In this document: one piece after another, positions 6,230 through 13,869 of the stretch
How positions within the stretch are numbered: position 1 is the stretch's first letter
Layout: each line of letters starts with the position of its first letter
Origin: Erysipelotrichaceae bacterium
GTDB taxonomy: Bacteria > Bacillota_I > Bacilli_A > Erysipelotrichales > Erysipelotrichaceae
Direction: 5' to 3'
DNA: 14,821 bases
Assembly: GCA_019415435.1 (NCBI GenBank)
Contig: DXZE01000026.1
Location: 1 to 14,821, forward strand
Notes under the pieces: generated by a model
What the model saw: only the letters and a program-made list of their open reading frames with translations
Database searches by the model: none
Told to the model about the DNA's origin: nothing
Program-made: the position numbers and the translations under genes

Positions 6230-6715
6230 ATGGAAAAGAAATATGATTCCAAGGCAAGAGAGATCACCAAGATTGGAAGAGAATGCGAAAAACTGGTCAT
6301 ACAGATGATGAAGGAAACAGGGGTTGGATCCGCTGAATTTGATCTGATACATCTTGTCCATCATCATCCCGGTATATCCCAGAAAGAAATATCCACGCAG
6401 CTGAATATGGATAAAGGGGCAGTTGCGAAAAGAGTAAAGAATCTGGAAGAAAAAGGCTACCTTGTAAGAGTGGTCAATCCAGATGATCACCGCAGTGCAT
6501 TGATCTATGCCTCTGATGAGGCACAGCAGTTAAAGTATTCGAAAACATATGTAGAAACATTCTTCTATGAGTGGCTTTTAGAAGGTATCAGTCGTGTAGA
6601 TAAAGAAACCTTTATGTCCATACTGGATGTTTTATACAACCGTTCCAAGAAAGAAAGCAGAAGCGGATTCCCACATGTCAAAAAGATGCTTCAGGAGAAC
6701 AAGTATGAAGAATGA
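6230..6715 (+). CDS. MarR-family transcriptional regulator
   Basis: A 161-residue winged helix-turn-helix protein. The DNA-binding domain spans about residues 35-98: FDLIHLVHHHPGISQKEIS, then the recognition region NMDKGAVAKRVKNLEEKGYL, then the wing VVNPDDHRSALIY. Flanking helices (about 1-30 and 105-145) would form the dimer interface. Excellent Shine-Dalgarno (GAGGAGG, 6219-6225). It overlaps the first ABC gene by 11 bases, and marR followed by a heterodimeric ABC exporter pair is a recurrent arrangement in Bacillota in which the regulator represses its own efflux operon until a ligand binds. The ligand is unknown. Confidence 0.9.
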   Translation: MEKKYDSKAREITKIGRECEKLVIQMMKETGVGSAEFDLIHLVHHHPGISQKEISTQLNMDKGAVAKRVKNLEEKGYLVRVVNPDDHRSALIYASDEAQQLKYSKTYVETFFYEWLLEGISRVDKETFMSILDVLYNRSKKESRSGFPHVKKMLQENKYEE

Positions 6716-8462
6716 TCCTCAAAAGTTACGTACCTATTTTTCCGATGAGAAAAAGGTACTGATTATCATCACGATTACCGGCATTATCTATAATGTCGGC
6801 ATGGCGGCGGGCCCATGGTTTGAAGGTCAGTTAGTACAGTATCTTGCGGATATCATCCATGGCATCAGACAAAGTAAAGACATCGTTATTCTTGCATGTA
6901 TTTATGTCGGGGTGATTGCCTTTGTACAGTTTGCAAGATACTTAAAAAGATTCTATGTAAGAAGATTTGCGAATAATGTTAACCGTTCCCTGAAAACCAG
7001 AATTTATCATCGTGCGGTCAATACGCCTGTATCTGATGCTGAAGAAGAAAATGTTGGTACGGTTATGACAAAAGCAGTATCGGATGCGGAAGCTTGTGCA
7101 GAAGGAATGCGCAAGTCTGTTACAGAAGTATTTGATACAGGATTGGTCATGATTGTGTATGTGGTAATGCTGATACATTATGACTGGAAATTAACGCTTT
7201 TATGTCTGTTGTTTCCACCAGTTGCCTATATCATTGCGGCTTCTTTAAGAAAGGTAATCGCAAAAGCATCTGAATTACAGAAACAAAGTGCCGCAAGATT
7301 GCATGAAGAAACTCTGGATATCACTTCACATGCCTTAACATATCGTGTTTATGGCCGTGAAGCGAGAAGAAGAAACCTGTATGAAGATGCCTTGCAGGAT
7401 TATGAAAACAAGTCGGTACATGCGGATATATGGGACAGTACGATGGAACCTGTCTATTACATGATTGCGATGGCAGGACTTGTTCCGATTCTGTATTTCG
7501 GCGGTAAGAATGTCATGCACACAGGATGGCAGGTATGGAATATAGCAGCTTTTTCTACCTATACAGCCTGCTTTACAAAACTGGCAGTAAAGACAAGTCG
7601 TGCAGCTAAATTATTTAATGCCGTACAGAAAGCAGAAGTATCCTGGAAAAGAATCAAGCCATATCTTAAGGAAGAAAAGATATCTTCTGTTAATTCAGAT
7701 ACTGTATCTGAAATAAACGTTTCACATCTGTCTTTTCATTATCCTGACAGTCATGAAGATATTCTTCATGATATCAGTTTCAAAGCTCATAAAGGTGAAA
7801 TCATAGGCATTACCGGTGTGATTGCTTCCGGGAAGACTACTTTAGGAAGAGTATTTCTGAATGAATATCCTTATGAAGGCTCTGTACAGTTTATTGATTC
7901 TGCAGGTCAGGAAAGAGAATTAAAAGATCTGAATCAGGATCCTGGTGAAGTATCCTGGGTTGGTCATCAGCCGGAATTATCGGATATGAGTATAGCGGAT
8001 AATATCCGTCTTGAAGATGCAGGAGATCCTTATCAGGATGAGAAACTGTTACAGGTTATTAAAGATGTACAGTTTGATAAAGAAGCAGAAGAAATGAAGG
8101 ATGGTTTAAATACAGTGATTGGTGAGGGAGGCATACAGTTGTCTGGTGGACAGAAACAGCGTATTGCCTTAGCCAGAGCATTGTATCATCATGCCTCTGT
8201 TTATATACTGGATGATCCTTTTTCTGCAGTAGATCTAACAGTAGAAAGAAAGATCTATGAGAGTTTGAGAGAACAGGAATCTGATGCAGTCATTCTTCTG
8301 ATGTCGCATCGTCTGAATCTGTTTCCTGAACTGGATCAGGTTTTATGGATGGAAAACGGAACTGTTACAGTATCTGATCATGTAGAACTTATGAAACATA
8401 ACAAGGTATATGCCGGTTTGTATCACAAGCAGGTACAGGAAGGAAACAGCGTGTATGAATAA
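6705..8462 (+). CDS. ABC exporter half-transporter, subunit 1 (degenerate Walker B)
   Basis: A 585-residue fused membrane domain (six segments, about 15-300) and ATPase domain (about 335-580). The Walker A reads GVIASGKTT (371-379), unusual where G.TGSGKST is expected. The signature LSGGQ (479-483) is canonical. Walker B is VYILDD with Asp504 where the catalytic Glu belongs. The H-loop His is 535. The start is ATG 6705, with AGGAGAA at 6693-6699. The reading frame stays open upstream to 6627, but those codons lie inside marR and have no ribosome binding site. It overlaps the second subunit by 8 bases. The Asp-for-Glu change marks this as the degenerate-site half of a BmrC/BmrD- or TM287/288-type exporter. 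The cargo (drug, lipid or peptide) cannot be seen. Confidence 0.9.
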   Translation: MKNDPQKLRTYFSDEKKVLIIITITGIIYNVGMAAGPWFEGQLVQYLADIIHGIRQSKDIVILACIYVGVIAFVQFARYLKRFYVRRFANNVNRSLKTRIYHRAVNTPVSDAEEENVGTVMTKAVSDAEACAEGMRKSVTEVFDTGLVMIVYVVMLIHYDWKLTLLCLLFPPVAYIIAASLRKVIAKASELQKQSAARLHEETLDITSHALTYRVYGREARRRNLYEDALQDYENKSVHADIWDSTMEPVYYMIAMAGLVPILYFGGKNVMHTGWQVWNIAAFSTYTACFTKLAVKTSRAAKLFNAVQKAEVSWKRIKPYLKEEKISSVNSDTVSEINVSHLSFHYPDSHEDILHDISFKAHKGEIIGITGVIASGKTTLGRVFLNEYPYEGSVQFIDSAGQERELKDLNQDPGEVSWVGHQPELSDMSIADNIRLEDAGDPYQDEKLLQVIKDVQFDKEAEEMKDGLNTVIGEGGIQLSGGQKQRIALARALYHHASVYILDDPFSAVDLTVERKIYESLREQESDAVILLMSHRLNLFPELDQVLWMENGTVTVSDHVELMKHNKVYAGLYHKQVQEGNSVYE

Positions 8463-10092
8463 GAAACCATTTGCTTTAAAACATGTATTTCTGAAGACAT
8501 GCAAAGAAAACATACGCATTACAGTTGTATTGGTTTGTACGATTGCTGGTGCTGTTATCTTTTCACTGCTGCCTCCATTAATCCTTGGAAAAGCCATTGA
8601 TGCATTGAATGATCATGGTTCCTTAACCATGAAATTAGCATTACTGTATTTCCTGTTTATCGCTTTAAGCAGTATTTCGGAAGCTGCCAAGGAAGCGGCT
8701 ATTACAATCTTCGGTCAGAAACTGACACATGTTTTACGCAGTGAAATGAGTCAGAAACTGTACTATCTGAAAGCTTCCTATTACACAGATCAGAATGCTG
8801 GCGGATTATCTTCCCTGTTTGTAAATGATGTAGATACTGTCGAAACTTTATTCTCTGATGGCATTATCAGTATGTTTTCTGATTTATTTTCTGTGATCAG
8901 CATCCTGATTGTGATCTTTACGAAAAGTACAGGTTTAGGCACATTGATTCTGATTGTTTTACCTTTATTGTTTTTATTAACGAGGGTCTATCAGAAACGT
9001 ATGTTTTCCGCACAGATTGATAACCGTAAAGCTGTTGCGGCAGAAAATGGCCAGTTACCTGAAACCATTCATAATATCCGTGCAATTCATGTATTTCATG
9101 GTGAAGACTTTATGGAACAGAAATATCAGAAAGCCATTGATAAAAGCTATAAAGCTATGGAAAAATCTAATTTCTGTGATGCCTCATATTCACCGATTAT
9201 CATTACCGTCAGTGCTATTGTGACAGGCGTCATGATGAGTCTGGCAGGTGCAGGAGAACCATTTCTGACTTATTTTGGTATGAGTGCAGGTACAGCTGCC
9301 GCAATTATCTCCTATGTAGGAAACATTTTTACCCCACTGGAATCCATCGGTATGGAAATTCAGAGTATACAGACTGCCGCAGCTGGTATTGCCCGTATTA
9401 AGGAATTCATGCAGGAAGAAGAAAGAGAGATTGTTTCAAAACCTGTAACAGACAATAAAACAGATGCATTGAATATAGAACATATGTCTTTTGGGTATGA
9501 CGAGAATAGTCCGGTATTAAAGGATTTTCATCTTTCTGTTCATACTGGAGAAACCATCACATTTACAGGCAGAACAGGTTGTGGAAAGTCTACCTTATTC
9601 CGTCTGATCATGGGATTGTATGAACCGGATAAAGGAACTGTATCCATCTATGGCACAAAAGCTTCTCAAATAACGGATACAGAGAGAAGACATATATTCG
9701 GATATGTGGAACAAAGTTATGTACCGGTATGCGGTACAATCCGTGATCAGATAACACTGTATGATCATAGTATCAGCGATGAAGATATCTGGAAGGCCCT
9801 GGAGTTAACTGGCCTGAAAGAAGAAATAAAAGATCTTCCTGGTAAACTTGATACAGAGTATCAGGATTCTCTGTTCTCGCAAGGACAGCAGCAGTTATTA
9901 TCAATTACACGAGCAGTTGTATGTAATCCGAAGATTCTGCTTTTAGATGAAACAACAGCAAATCTGGACGCAAAGACGGAGGCAGAAGTCATGAAGGCAT
10001 TGATGGATGCCTCAAAGGGCAGAACCGTATTATCTATCTCACACCGTTTATATGAGAACAAACAAGGTCGTATCATTTACATGCATCCATAA
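8455..10092 (+). CDS. ABC exporter half-transporter, subunit 2 (catalytic Walker B, degenerate signature)
   Basis: A 545-residue half-exporter partnering the upstream gene. Membrane domain about 20-310; ATPase about 340-545. Walker A GRTGCGKST (372-380) and Walker B ILLLDET with catalytic Glu499 are intact, as is His530. The signature motif is FSQGQ (474-478) in place of LSGGQ. In the heterodimer this signature faces subunit 1's Walker site, the one lacking the Glu, so both defects fall in the same nucleotide site and the other site is fully consensus. The start is ATG 8455, with GGAAGGAAA at 8438-8446; codons back to 8410 lie inside subunit 1. The C-terminus ends soon after the H-loop with no long tail. 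Confidence 0.9.
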   Translation: MNKKPFALKHVFLKTCKENIRITVVLVCTIAGAVIFSLLPPLILGKAIDALNDHGSLTMKLALLYFLFIALSSISEAAKEAAITIFGQKLTHVLRSEMSQKLYYLKASYYTDQNAGGLSSLFVNDVDTVETLFSDGIISMFSDLFSVISILIVIFTKSTGLGTLILIVLPLLFLLTRVYQKRMFSAQIDNRKAVAAENGQLPETIHNIRAIHVFHGEDFMEQKYQKAIDKSYKAMEKSNFCDASYSPIIITVSAIVTGVMMSLAGAGEPFLTYFGMSAGTAAAIISYVGNIFTPLESIGMEIQSIQTAAAGIARIKEFMQEEEREIVSKPVTDNKTDALNIEHMSFGYDENSPVLKDFHLSVHTGETITFTGRTGCGKSTLFRLIMGLYEPDKGTVSIYGTKASQITDTERRHIFGYVEQSYVPVCGTIRDQITLYDHSISDEDIWKALELTGLKEEIKDLPGKLDTEYQDSLFSQGQQQLLSITRAVVCNPKILLLDETTANLDAKTEAEVMKALMDASKGRTVLSISHRLYENKQGRIIYMHP

Positions 10093-10094
10093 TG

Positions 10095-10100
10095 TATAAT
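10095..10100 (+). promoter_or_regulatory. Possible -10 box just before the second DMT gene
   Basis: TATAAT lies right after the ABC stop codon, preceded by TG, and ends 7 bases before ATG 10108. No -35 is recognisable. It may be chance in an AT-rich gap; it is listed because the same TATAAT-N7/8-ATG spacing occurs at two other genes here that also lack a ribosome binding site. Confidence 0.25.
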
Positions 10101-10995
10101 GACAATCATGAAAGATAAACATACATGGCTTGAACAGTCTATATGCCCGTTATTAGCCGCATTTATCTGGGGTACAGCTTTTGTGGCACAGGATGTCAGT
10201 GCTGAAAAGATCGGACCTTTCTCTTTTAATGCCATCCGCTATTCCATAGCGGTTGTAACATTGCTTGTTATCACAGGTATCCGTAACCGGAAAGAAAAAC
10301 CAGTCATTCATAAAAGAAAACTGGTTATTGGTGGGTTATGTTGTGGCCTTGCCTTAGGATGTGCATCTTACCTCCAGCAGGCTGGTATTACTGCTGGTAC
10401 AGATGCAGGCAAGGCTGCCTTTATCACAGCTTTATATGTTGTACTTGTGCCTGTCTTCTCATTAGTATTTCTTCATAAAAATACTAGTAAACAGATATGG
10501 CTTGCGATGATACTTGCGGTAACCGGCTTATATCTTTTATGCATGAAGGGATCACTGCATGTTTCTTCCGGAGATTTTCTTCTGATACTATGTGCAGCCG
10601 GGTTTGCCCTGCATATATTGATCGTTGATTATTTCAGTAAGGATTGTGATGTGCTATATCTTAGCTGCATGCAGTTTATCTTTGCGGCGGTATTCTCATG
10701 GATTGGATCAATGTGCACTGAAACAATTACATATGATTCTGTATATACCTGTGTCACACCTTTACTTTATACAGGTATATTCTCATGCGGCGTAGCCTAT
10801 ACATTACAGATTGCTGCCCAAAAGAAAGGAAATCCAACTGTCGTTACAATTCTCTTAAGTATGGAAAGTGTCTTTTCTGTTATTGCGAGCACAATCCTTC
10901 TGCATGAACAAATGTCTATGCGTGAATATCTTGGATGTACATTGATGTTTACAGCAGTCATACTGGCTCAGACACCATATAAACATAAAGCATAG
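10099..10995 (+). CDS. EamA/DMT-superfamily transporter (second copy)
   Basis: A 298-residue ten-helix membrane protein with two EamA repeats. The first starts PLLAAFIWGTAFVAQD and contains GCASYLQQAGITAGTDAGKA and LYVVLVPVFSLVF. The second ends with GNPTVVTILLSMESVFSVIA and LLHEQ. These are classic family positions (WG.xF in helix 1, the E/H before the last helices). It is not a close match to the minus-strand transporter at 2909-3766. The substrate is unknown. The ATG at 10099 lies 7 bases past the ABC stop; ATG 10108 (MKDKHTW) is an equal candidate. Neither has a Shine-Dalgarno, so it is either read by reinitiation after the ABC gene or made from a leaderless transcript. It probably belongs to the MarR-controlled efflux operon; a terminator follows. 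Confidence 0.88.
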   Translation: MTIMKDKHTWLEQSICPLLAAFIWGTAFVAQDVSAEKIGPFSFNAIRYSIAVVTLLVITGIRNRKEKPVIHKRKLVIGGLCCGLALGCASYLQQAGITAGTDAGKAAFITALYVVLVPVFSLVFLHKNTSKQIWLAMILAVTGLYLLCMKGSLHVSSGDFLLILCAAGFALHILIVDYFSKDCDVLYLSCMQFIFAAVFSWIGSMCTETITYDSVYTCVTPLLYTGIFSCGVAYTLQIAAQKKGNPTVVTILLSMESVFSVIASTILLHEQMSMREYLGCTLMFTAVILAQTPYKHKA

Positions 10996-11044
10996 CAGGT
11001 TACGTCATTGTTGTGACTGGCCTCTATGTTTTTATTTATCTGCG

Positions 11045-11079
11045 GAACTGTTAAGAAACATTAACAGTTCTTTTCTTTT
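11045..11079 (+). terminator. Intrinsic terminator of the marR-ABC-DMT operon
   Basis: GAACTGTTAA (11045-11054) pairs perfectly with TTAACAGTTC (11061-11070) around GAAACA, followed by TTTTCTTTT. It sits 50 bases after the DMT stop. Confidence 0.85.
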
Positions 11080-11083
11080 ACCC

Positions 11084-11112
11084 AAAAGAAAAGGCAGAAT
11101 TATCTGCCTTTT
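11084..11112 (-). terminator. Intrinsic terminator of trpS (bidirectional in sequence)
   Basis: AAAAGGCAGA (11089-11098) pairs perfectly with TCTGCCTTTT (11103-11112) across ATTA. Read on the minus strand after the trpS stop at 11122, it is followed by TTTTCTTTT and is a strong terminator. Read on the plus strand it has only a short T-run and would back up the terminator at 11045. Confidence 0.82.
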
Positions 11113-11121
11113 ATGTAAATA

Positions 11122-12267
11122 TTATTTTTCTGACTGGATCCAGTCTTTCCAATCCTGAACCATCCGATCTCTGTCCGCAAAGTAATCGATCTTCATGGCA
11201 TGTCTGACTTCTTCTAAAGTCTCGTTTGTTTCTTCTACGGCATGCAGGGTACCTTTTTCAAGAATATCGTATACATCATCGATACGGTTTTCCCACTTTG
11301 CACGTTCAGCTCTAATAGGAGAGAGGATATCTTCCATAACCTTGACTAAGAACTTCTTGCATTTGACATCACCAAGACCACCTCTTCTGTAGTGATCTTT
11401 CATCTCATCCAGATTCTTATAGTCTGGTAAGTATTTGGCAAATTGTTCTTCTCCTTTGCAGAAAGCATCCAGATATGTAAATACCATGTTGCCCTCTACA
11501 TGACCCGGATCATTGATATTGATATGAGTTGGATCTGTATACATACCCATAATCTTTTTCCTGACTACATCAGCCGGATCAGAGAGGTAGATGGCGTTGC
11601 CAAGCGACTTGGACATCTTTGCCTTGCCATCCGTACCCGGAAGGCGTCTCTGGGCAGCGTTTTCAGGTAATAAAATCTCAGGTTCTACCAATACATCACA
11701 GGAATAAGTCTTGTTGAAGTGTCTGACTATCTCATTGCATTGTTCGAGCATTGGCATCTGATCTTCGCCAACCGGTACAGATGTAGCCTTGAAGGCAGTG
11801 ATATCTGCAGTCTGGGAAACAGGGTAGGTAAAGAAGCCCGCTGGTAAGCCAGCCTGATTGTCATTACTGTTCTCATCACTGTTAAAGCCTCTCATCTTGA
11901 TTTCCTGCTTTACTGTAGGATTACGGGAAAGACGCTGGGTCGTGACAAGATTCATATAGTAGAAAGTCAATGCATGCAGGGCCGGAATACCGGACTGTAT
12001 GCATATATTTGTCTTTTCAGGATCAATGCCAACAGAAAGGTAATCTAATGCGACTTCAATGATATTATCTCTGATCTTCTTTGGATTATCCCAATTGTCT
12101 GTTAACGCCTGATCATCAGCGATGAGAAGGTTGATTTCATCGAACCTGCCTGTGTTCTGCAGTTTGACACGTTCACTTAAAGAACCGATATAATGACCGA
12201 TATGCAGTTTTCCGGTTGGTCTGTCACCGGTTAATATGATCTTCTTTTTAGAGTCTTTTGCTAACAT
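11122..12267 (-). CDS. trpS: Tryptophanyl-tRNA synthetase
   Basis: Charges tRNA-Trp using ATP. It is a class I synthetase: HIGH at residues 22-25 within TGDRPTGKLHIGHYIGSL, and KMSKS at 217-221 within DGKAKMSKSLGN. TrpRS-typical VPVGEDQMP (164-172) and YPVSQTADI (148-156) are present. At 381 residues it is about 40-50 longer than common bacterial TrpRS (around 330-340). Extra sequence is visible around 124-146 (MRGFNSDENSNDNQAGLP) and in the C-terminal helical domain. The start is supported by AGGAG 6 bases upstream. No T-box leader is present: only 44 bases separate it from mgtE, so it may be co-transcribed with mgtE or have a weak promoter in the gap. Confidence 0.93.
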   Translation of the reverse strand: MLAKDSKKKIILTGDRPTGKLHIGHYIGSLSERVKLQNTGRFDEINLLIADDQALTDNWDNPKKIRDNIIEVALDYLSVGIDPEKTNICIQSGIPALHALTFYYMNLVTTQRLSRNPTVKQEIKMRGFNSDENSNDNQAGLPAGFFTYPVSQTADITAFKATSVPVGEDQMPMLEQCNEIVRHFNKTYSCDVLVEPEILLPENAAQRRLPGTDGKAKMSKSLGNAIYLSDPADVVRKKIMGMYTDPTHININDPGHVEGNMVFTYLDAFCKGEEQFAKYLPDYKNLDEMKDHYRRGGLGDVKCKKFLVKVMEDILSPIRAERAKWENRIDDVYDILEKGTLHAVEETNETLEEVRHAMKIDYFADRDRMVQDWKDWIQSEK

Positions 12268-12282
12268 ATAAATCTCCTGATT

Positions 12283-12308
12283 ACCTGACTATTCTATCAC
12301 AGTCAGGT
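12283..12308 (-). repeat. Inverted repeat in the mgtE-trpS gap
   Basis: ACCTGACT (12283-12290) and AGTCAGGT (12301-12308) form a perfect 8-bp stem with a 10-base loop. In the mRNA it lies 3 bases before the end of mgtE and just upstream of the trpS ribosome binding site. There is no U-run, so it is not a standard terminator. It may stabilise or process the message, or be an operator; the loop contains TAGAAT on the minus strand, a possible weak -10. Confidence 0.5.
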
Positions 12309-12311
12309 CTG

Positions 12312-13703
12312 TTAAGCGCCCATACCAAGCATTTCTATTAAGAGAATCCATGCCATGCCATAGTACGTCACAACACCAACTAAGTCAGTGACAGTTGTGA
12401 TTAATGGTCCGGAAGCTACAGCAGGGTCAATGCCAATCTGCTTGAAGAAGATAGGAATGACGGTGCCAACCGCAGAACTGATTAACATGGCAACTGCAAG
12501 CGAAATACCGATACATCCGGATATCGCAAAGGCGTTGCCAACCGGATAGTGCTTGAATACCATGATGAATAAGCCTACTCCCACAAAGGCTAATGCACCC
12601 AGGATCAGACCATTAACGAGACCAACCCGCATTTCCTTGAAAACAAGATGTGCTTTGTCTTTGCTAGTTAATTCTTCATCCATCAGCACACGGATTGTTA
12701 CAGCCAGGGATTGGGTACCAACGTTACCAGACATATCCAGAATCATGGACTGGAAAGCCATGATCATTGGCAGGGTTGCGACAACAGTTTCAAATAATCC
12801 GACAACACTGGAAACACCAAGTCCTAATACAAGTAATAAGGCAAGCCATGGAAAACGTTTGTGTACGGATTCCTTTAATGGTTCGTTCAGATCTTCCTCT
12901 GCCGTCAGACCACCGAGTTTGGCGTAATCTTCACCCATTTCATCATCGACAACTTCAACGACATCCTGGGAGGTGATGACACCGAGAATTCGGTTGTCTT
13001 CGGAAAGAACCGGAATGGATTCCTCGGAGTAATCCTTGATTTTCTCGAGACAATCTTCAATCTTCTCACTTGCATAAACATATGGATACTGGGTTACTAC
13101 AATATCCTCAAGGGTTTTTGTCTGTCTTGCAAGAATCAGGTCTTTTAAGTCTATTTCACCATAGTAAATACCTTTATTATCGACAACGTAAAGCTGGGAA
13201 ATGTTATCGTGACTCTCTGCCTGTCTGACTAATGATTTCATCGCATCCCTGATGGATAAATCAGAAGAGAAGGATACAAAGTTCGTGGTCATTCTGGATG
13301 CGATGGTATCTTCATCATAAGAGGCAAGCTTGGTGATGTTATTGCGATGCACTTCATCCATTAAGGCAAGCCATACTTCCTTGTCTCTGGAATCCGTATT
13401 CTTGATCAGATCGACGGCTGTGTCCGGCTCCATGCGGGCGAGGACATCCGCTGCTTTCTGCGGACTCATTTCTTCGAGATAATCATCCGCATTATCCGCA
13501 TGTTCCATGACGTCTGCCAGATCATCAATGTCCATCAGACGATACAGTACAGTTCTTTCATTAGGCTTCATTTCCTCTAATGCGTCGGCGATATCATTCT
13601 CATGATAATCTTTCAGTTTCTCGGAAATTGCCTTGGGAGAAAGACTGCTGCGAAAGAGATCGGTAATATTCTGTTCTGTATTTTCTTTTCTTGCTTCTGT
13701 CAT
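12312..13703 (-). CDS. mgtE: Magnesium transporter MgtE
   Basis: A homodimeric Mg2+ channel with cytosolic Mg2+ sensors. The 463 residues fit the family: an N-terminal helical domain (about 1-135, acidic with DDLADVMEH and LEEMSPQKAADVLARM), CBS domain 1 (about 137-195), CBS domain 2 (about 200-255), a plug-helix region, then five membrane segments (about 284-463). The pore region shows DMSGNVGTQ (323-331) and DPAVASGPLITTVTD (426-440), with the conserved pore Asp near 440. The start is supported by an excellent AGGAGG (13717-13712), 8 bases upstream. It is preceded by an unusual structured leader with an upstream ORF (13704-13836) and followed after 44 bases by trpS. Family call secure. Confidence 0.95.
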   Translation of the reverse strand: MTEARKENTEQNITDLFRSSLSPKAISEKLKDYHENDIADALEEMKPNERTVLYRLMDIDDLADVMEHADNADDYLEEMSPQKAADVLARMEPDTAVDLIKNTDSRDKEVWLALMDEVHRNNITKLASYDEDTIASRMTTNFVSFSSDLSIRDAMKSLVRQAESHDNISQLYVVDNKGIYYGEIDLKDLILARQTKTLEDIVVTQYPYVYASEKIEDCLEKIKDYSEESIPVLSEDNRILGVITSQDVVEVVDDEMGEDYAKLGGLTAEEDLNEPLKESVHKRFPWLALLLVLGLGVSSVVGLFETVVATLPMIMAFQSMILDMSGNVGTQSLAVTIRVLMDEELTSKDKAHLVFKEMRVGLVNGLILGALAFVGVGLFIMVFKHYPVGNAFAISGCIGISLAVAMLISSAVGTVIPIFFKQIGIDPAVASGPLITTVTDLVGVVTYYGMAWILLIEMLGMGA

Positions 13704-13836
13704 AGGTATAACCTCCTTTTCTTATCAGGAAGCCAGCCATATGTCGTCACATTATAAAAAGAAGTGATAAGAATGGCGGCTGTTTTAAACTGTTCATACG
13801 TTCTCGACCGTGATCATCCATTCTTATCACCCCTTT
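13704..13836 (-). promoter_or_regulatory. mgtE leader: hairpin/attenuator with alternative pairing to the ribosome binding site
   Basis: GTGATAAGAATGG (13830-13818) pairs perfectly with CCATTCTTATCAC (13776-13764), followed by TTCTTTTTAT, a plausible terminator. A second copy of TGATAAGAA lies at 13727-13719, directly before the mgtE AGGAGG, so the TTCTTATCA arm can pair with either copy. In the second fold the adjoining CCGCC (13779-13775) also faces GGAGG, hiding the ribosome binding site. A small 6-bp hairpin (13849-13835) precedes the leader ORF. I looked for M-box features and did not see them. Confidence 0.6.
13747..13821 (-). CDS. Leader peptide (24 residues) upstream of mgtE
   Basis: ATG at 13821-13819 is preceded by AAAGGGGTG (13836-13828), well spaced for ribosome binding. 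The ORF runs 24 codons to TGA at 13749-13747. The peptide begins MDDHGRERMNSLKQPPF and ends with a hydrophobic stretch. It has two acidic residues right after Met and a Pro-Pro pair at codons 15-16. Its start codon lies in the 5' arm and its second half covers the 3' arm and T-tract of a 13-bp hairpin, the layout of a regulatory leader ORF. A proline-containing leader peptide (MgtL) controls the Mg2+ transporter gene mgtA in enterobacteria through ribosome behaviour at low Mg2+; this one is not homologous in sequence. Translation is predicted from the ribosome binding site and context only. Confidence 0.55.
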   Translation of the reverse strand: MDDHGRERMNSLKQPPFLSLLFIM

Positions 13837-13869
13837 CTCTCTTAGAGAAGATTACTCCTCAAGTTCAAA

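Noticed and set aside
6627..6704. N-terminal extension of ABC subunit 1 back to 6627
   Set aside because: Those codons lie inside marR in another frame with no ribosome binding site; AGGAGAA at 6693-6699 clearly serves ATG 6705.
12268..12311. T-box leader for trpS
   Set aside because: There is no room: 44 bases, no specifier loop or TGG-containing T-box motif.
12553..12976. Plus-strand ORFs of 124 and 69 codons opposite mgtE
   Set aside because: They are out-of-frame shadows of a well-conserved gene with no start signals or recognisable domains.
13764..13830. Terminator on the plus strand
   Set aside because: The 13-bp stem is symmetric, but on the plus strand it is followed by CCCTTTCTC, not a T-run, and no plus-strand gene precedes it.
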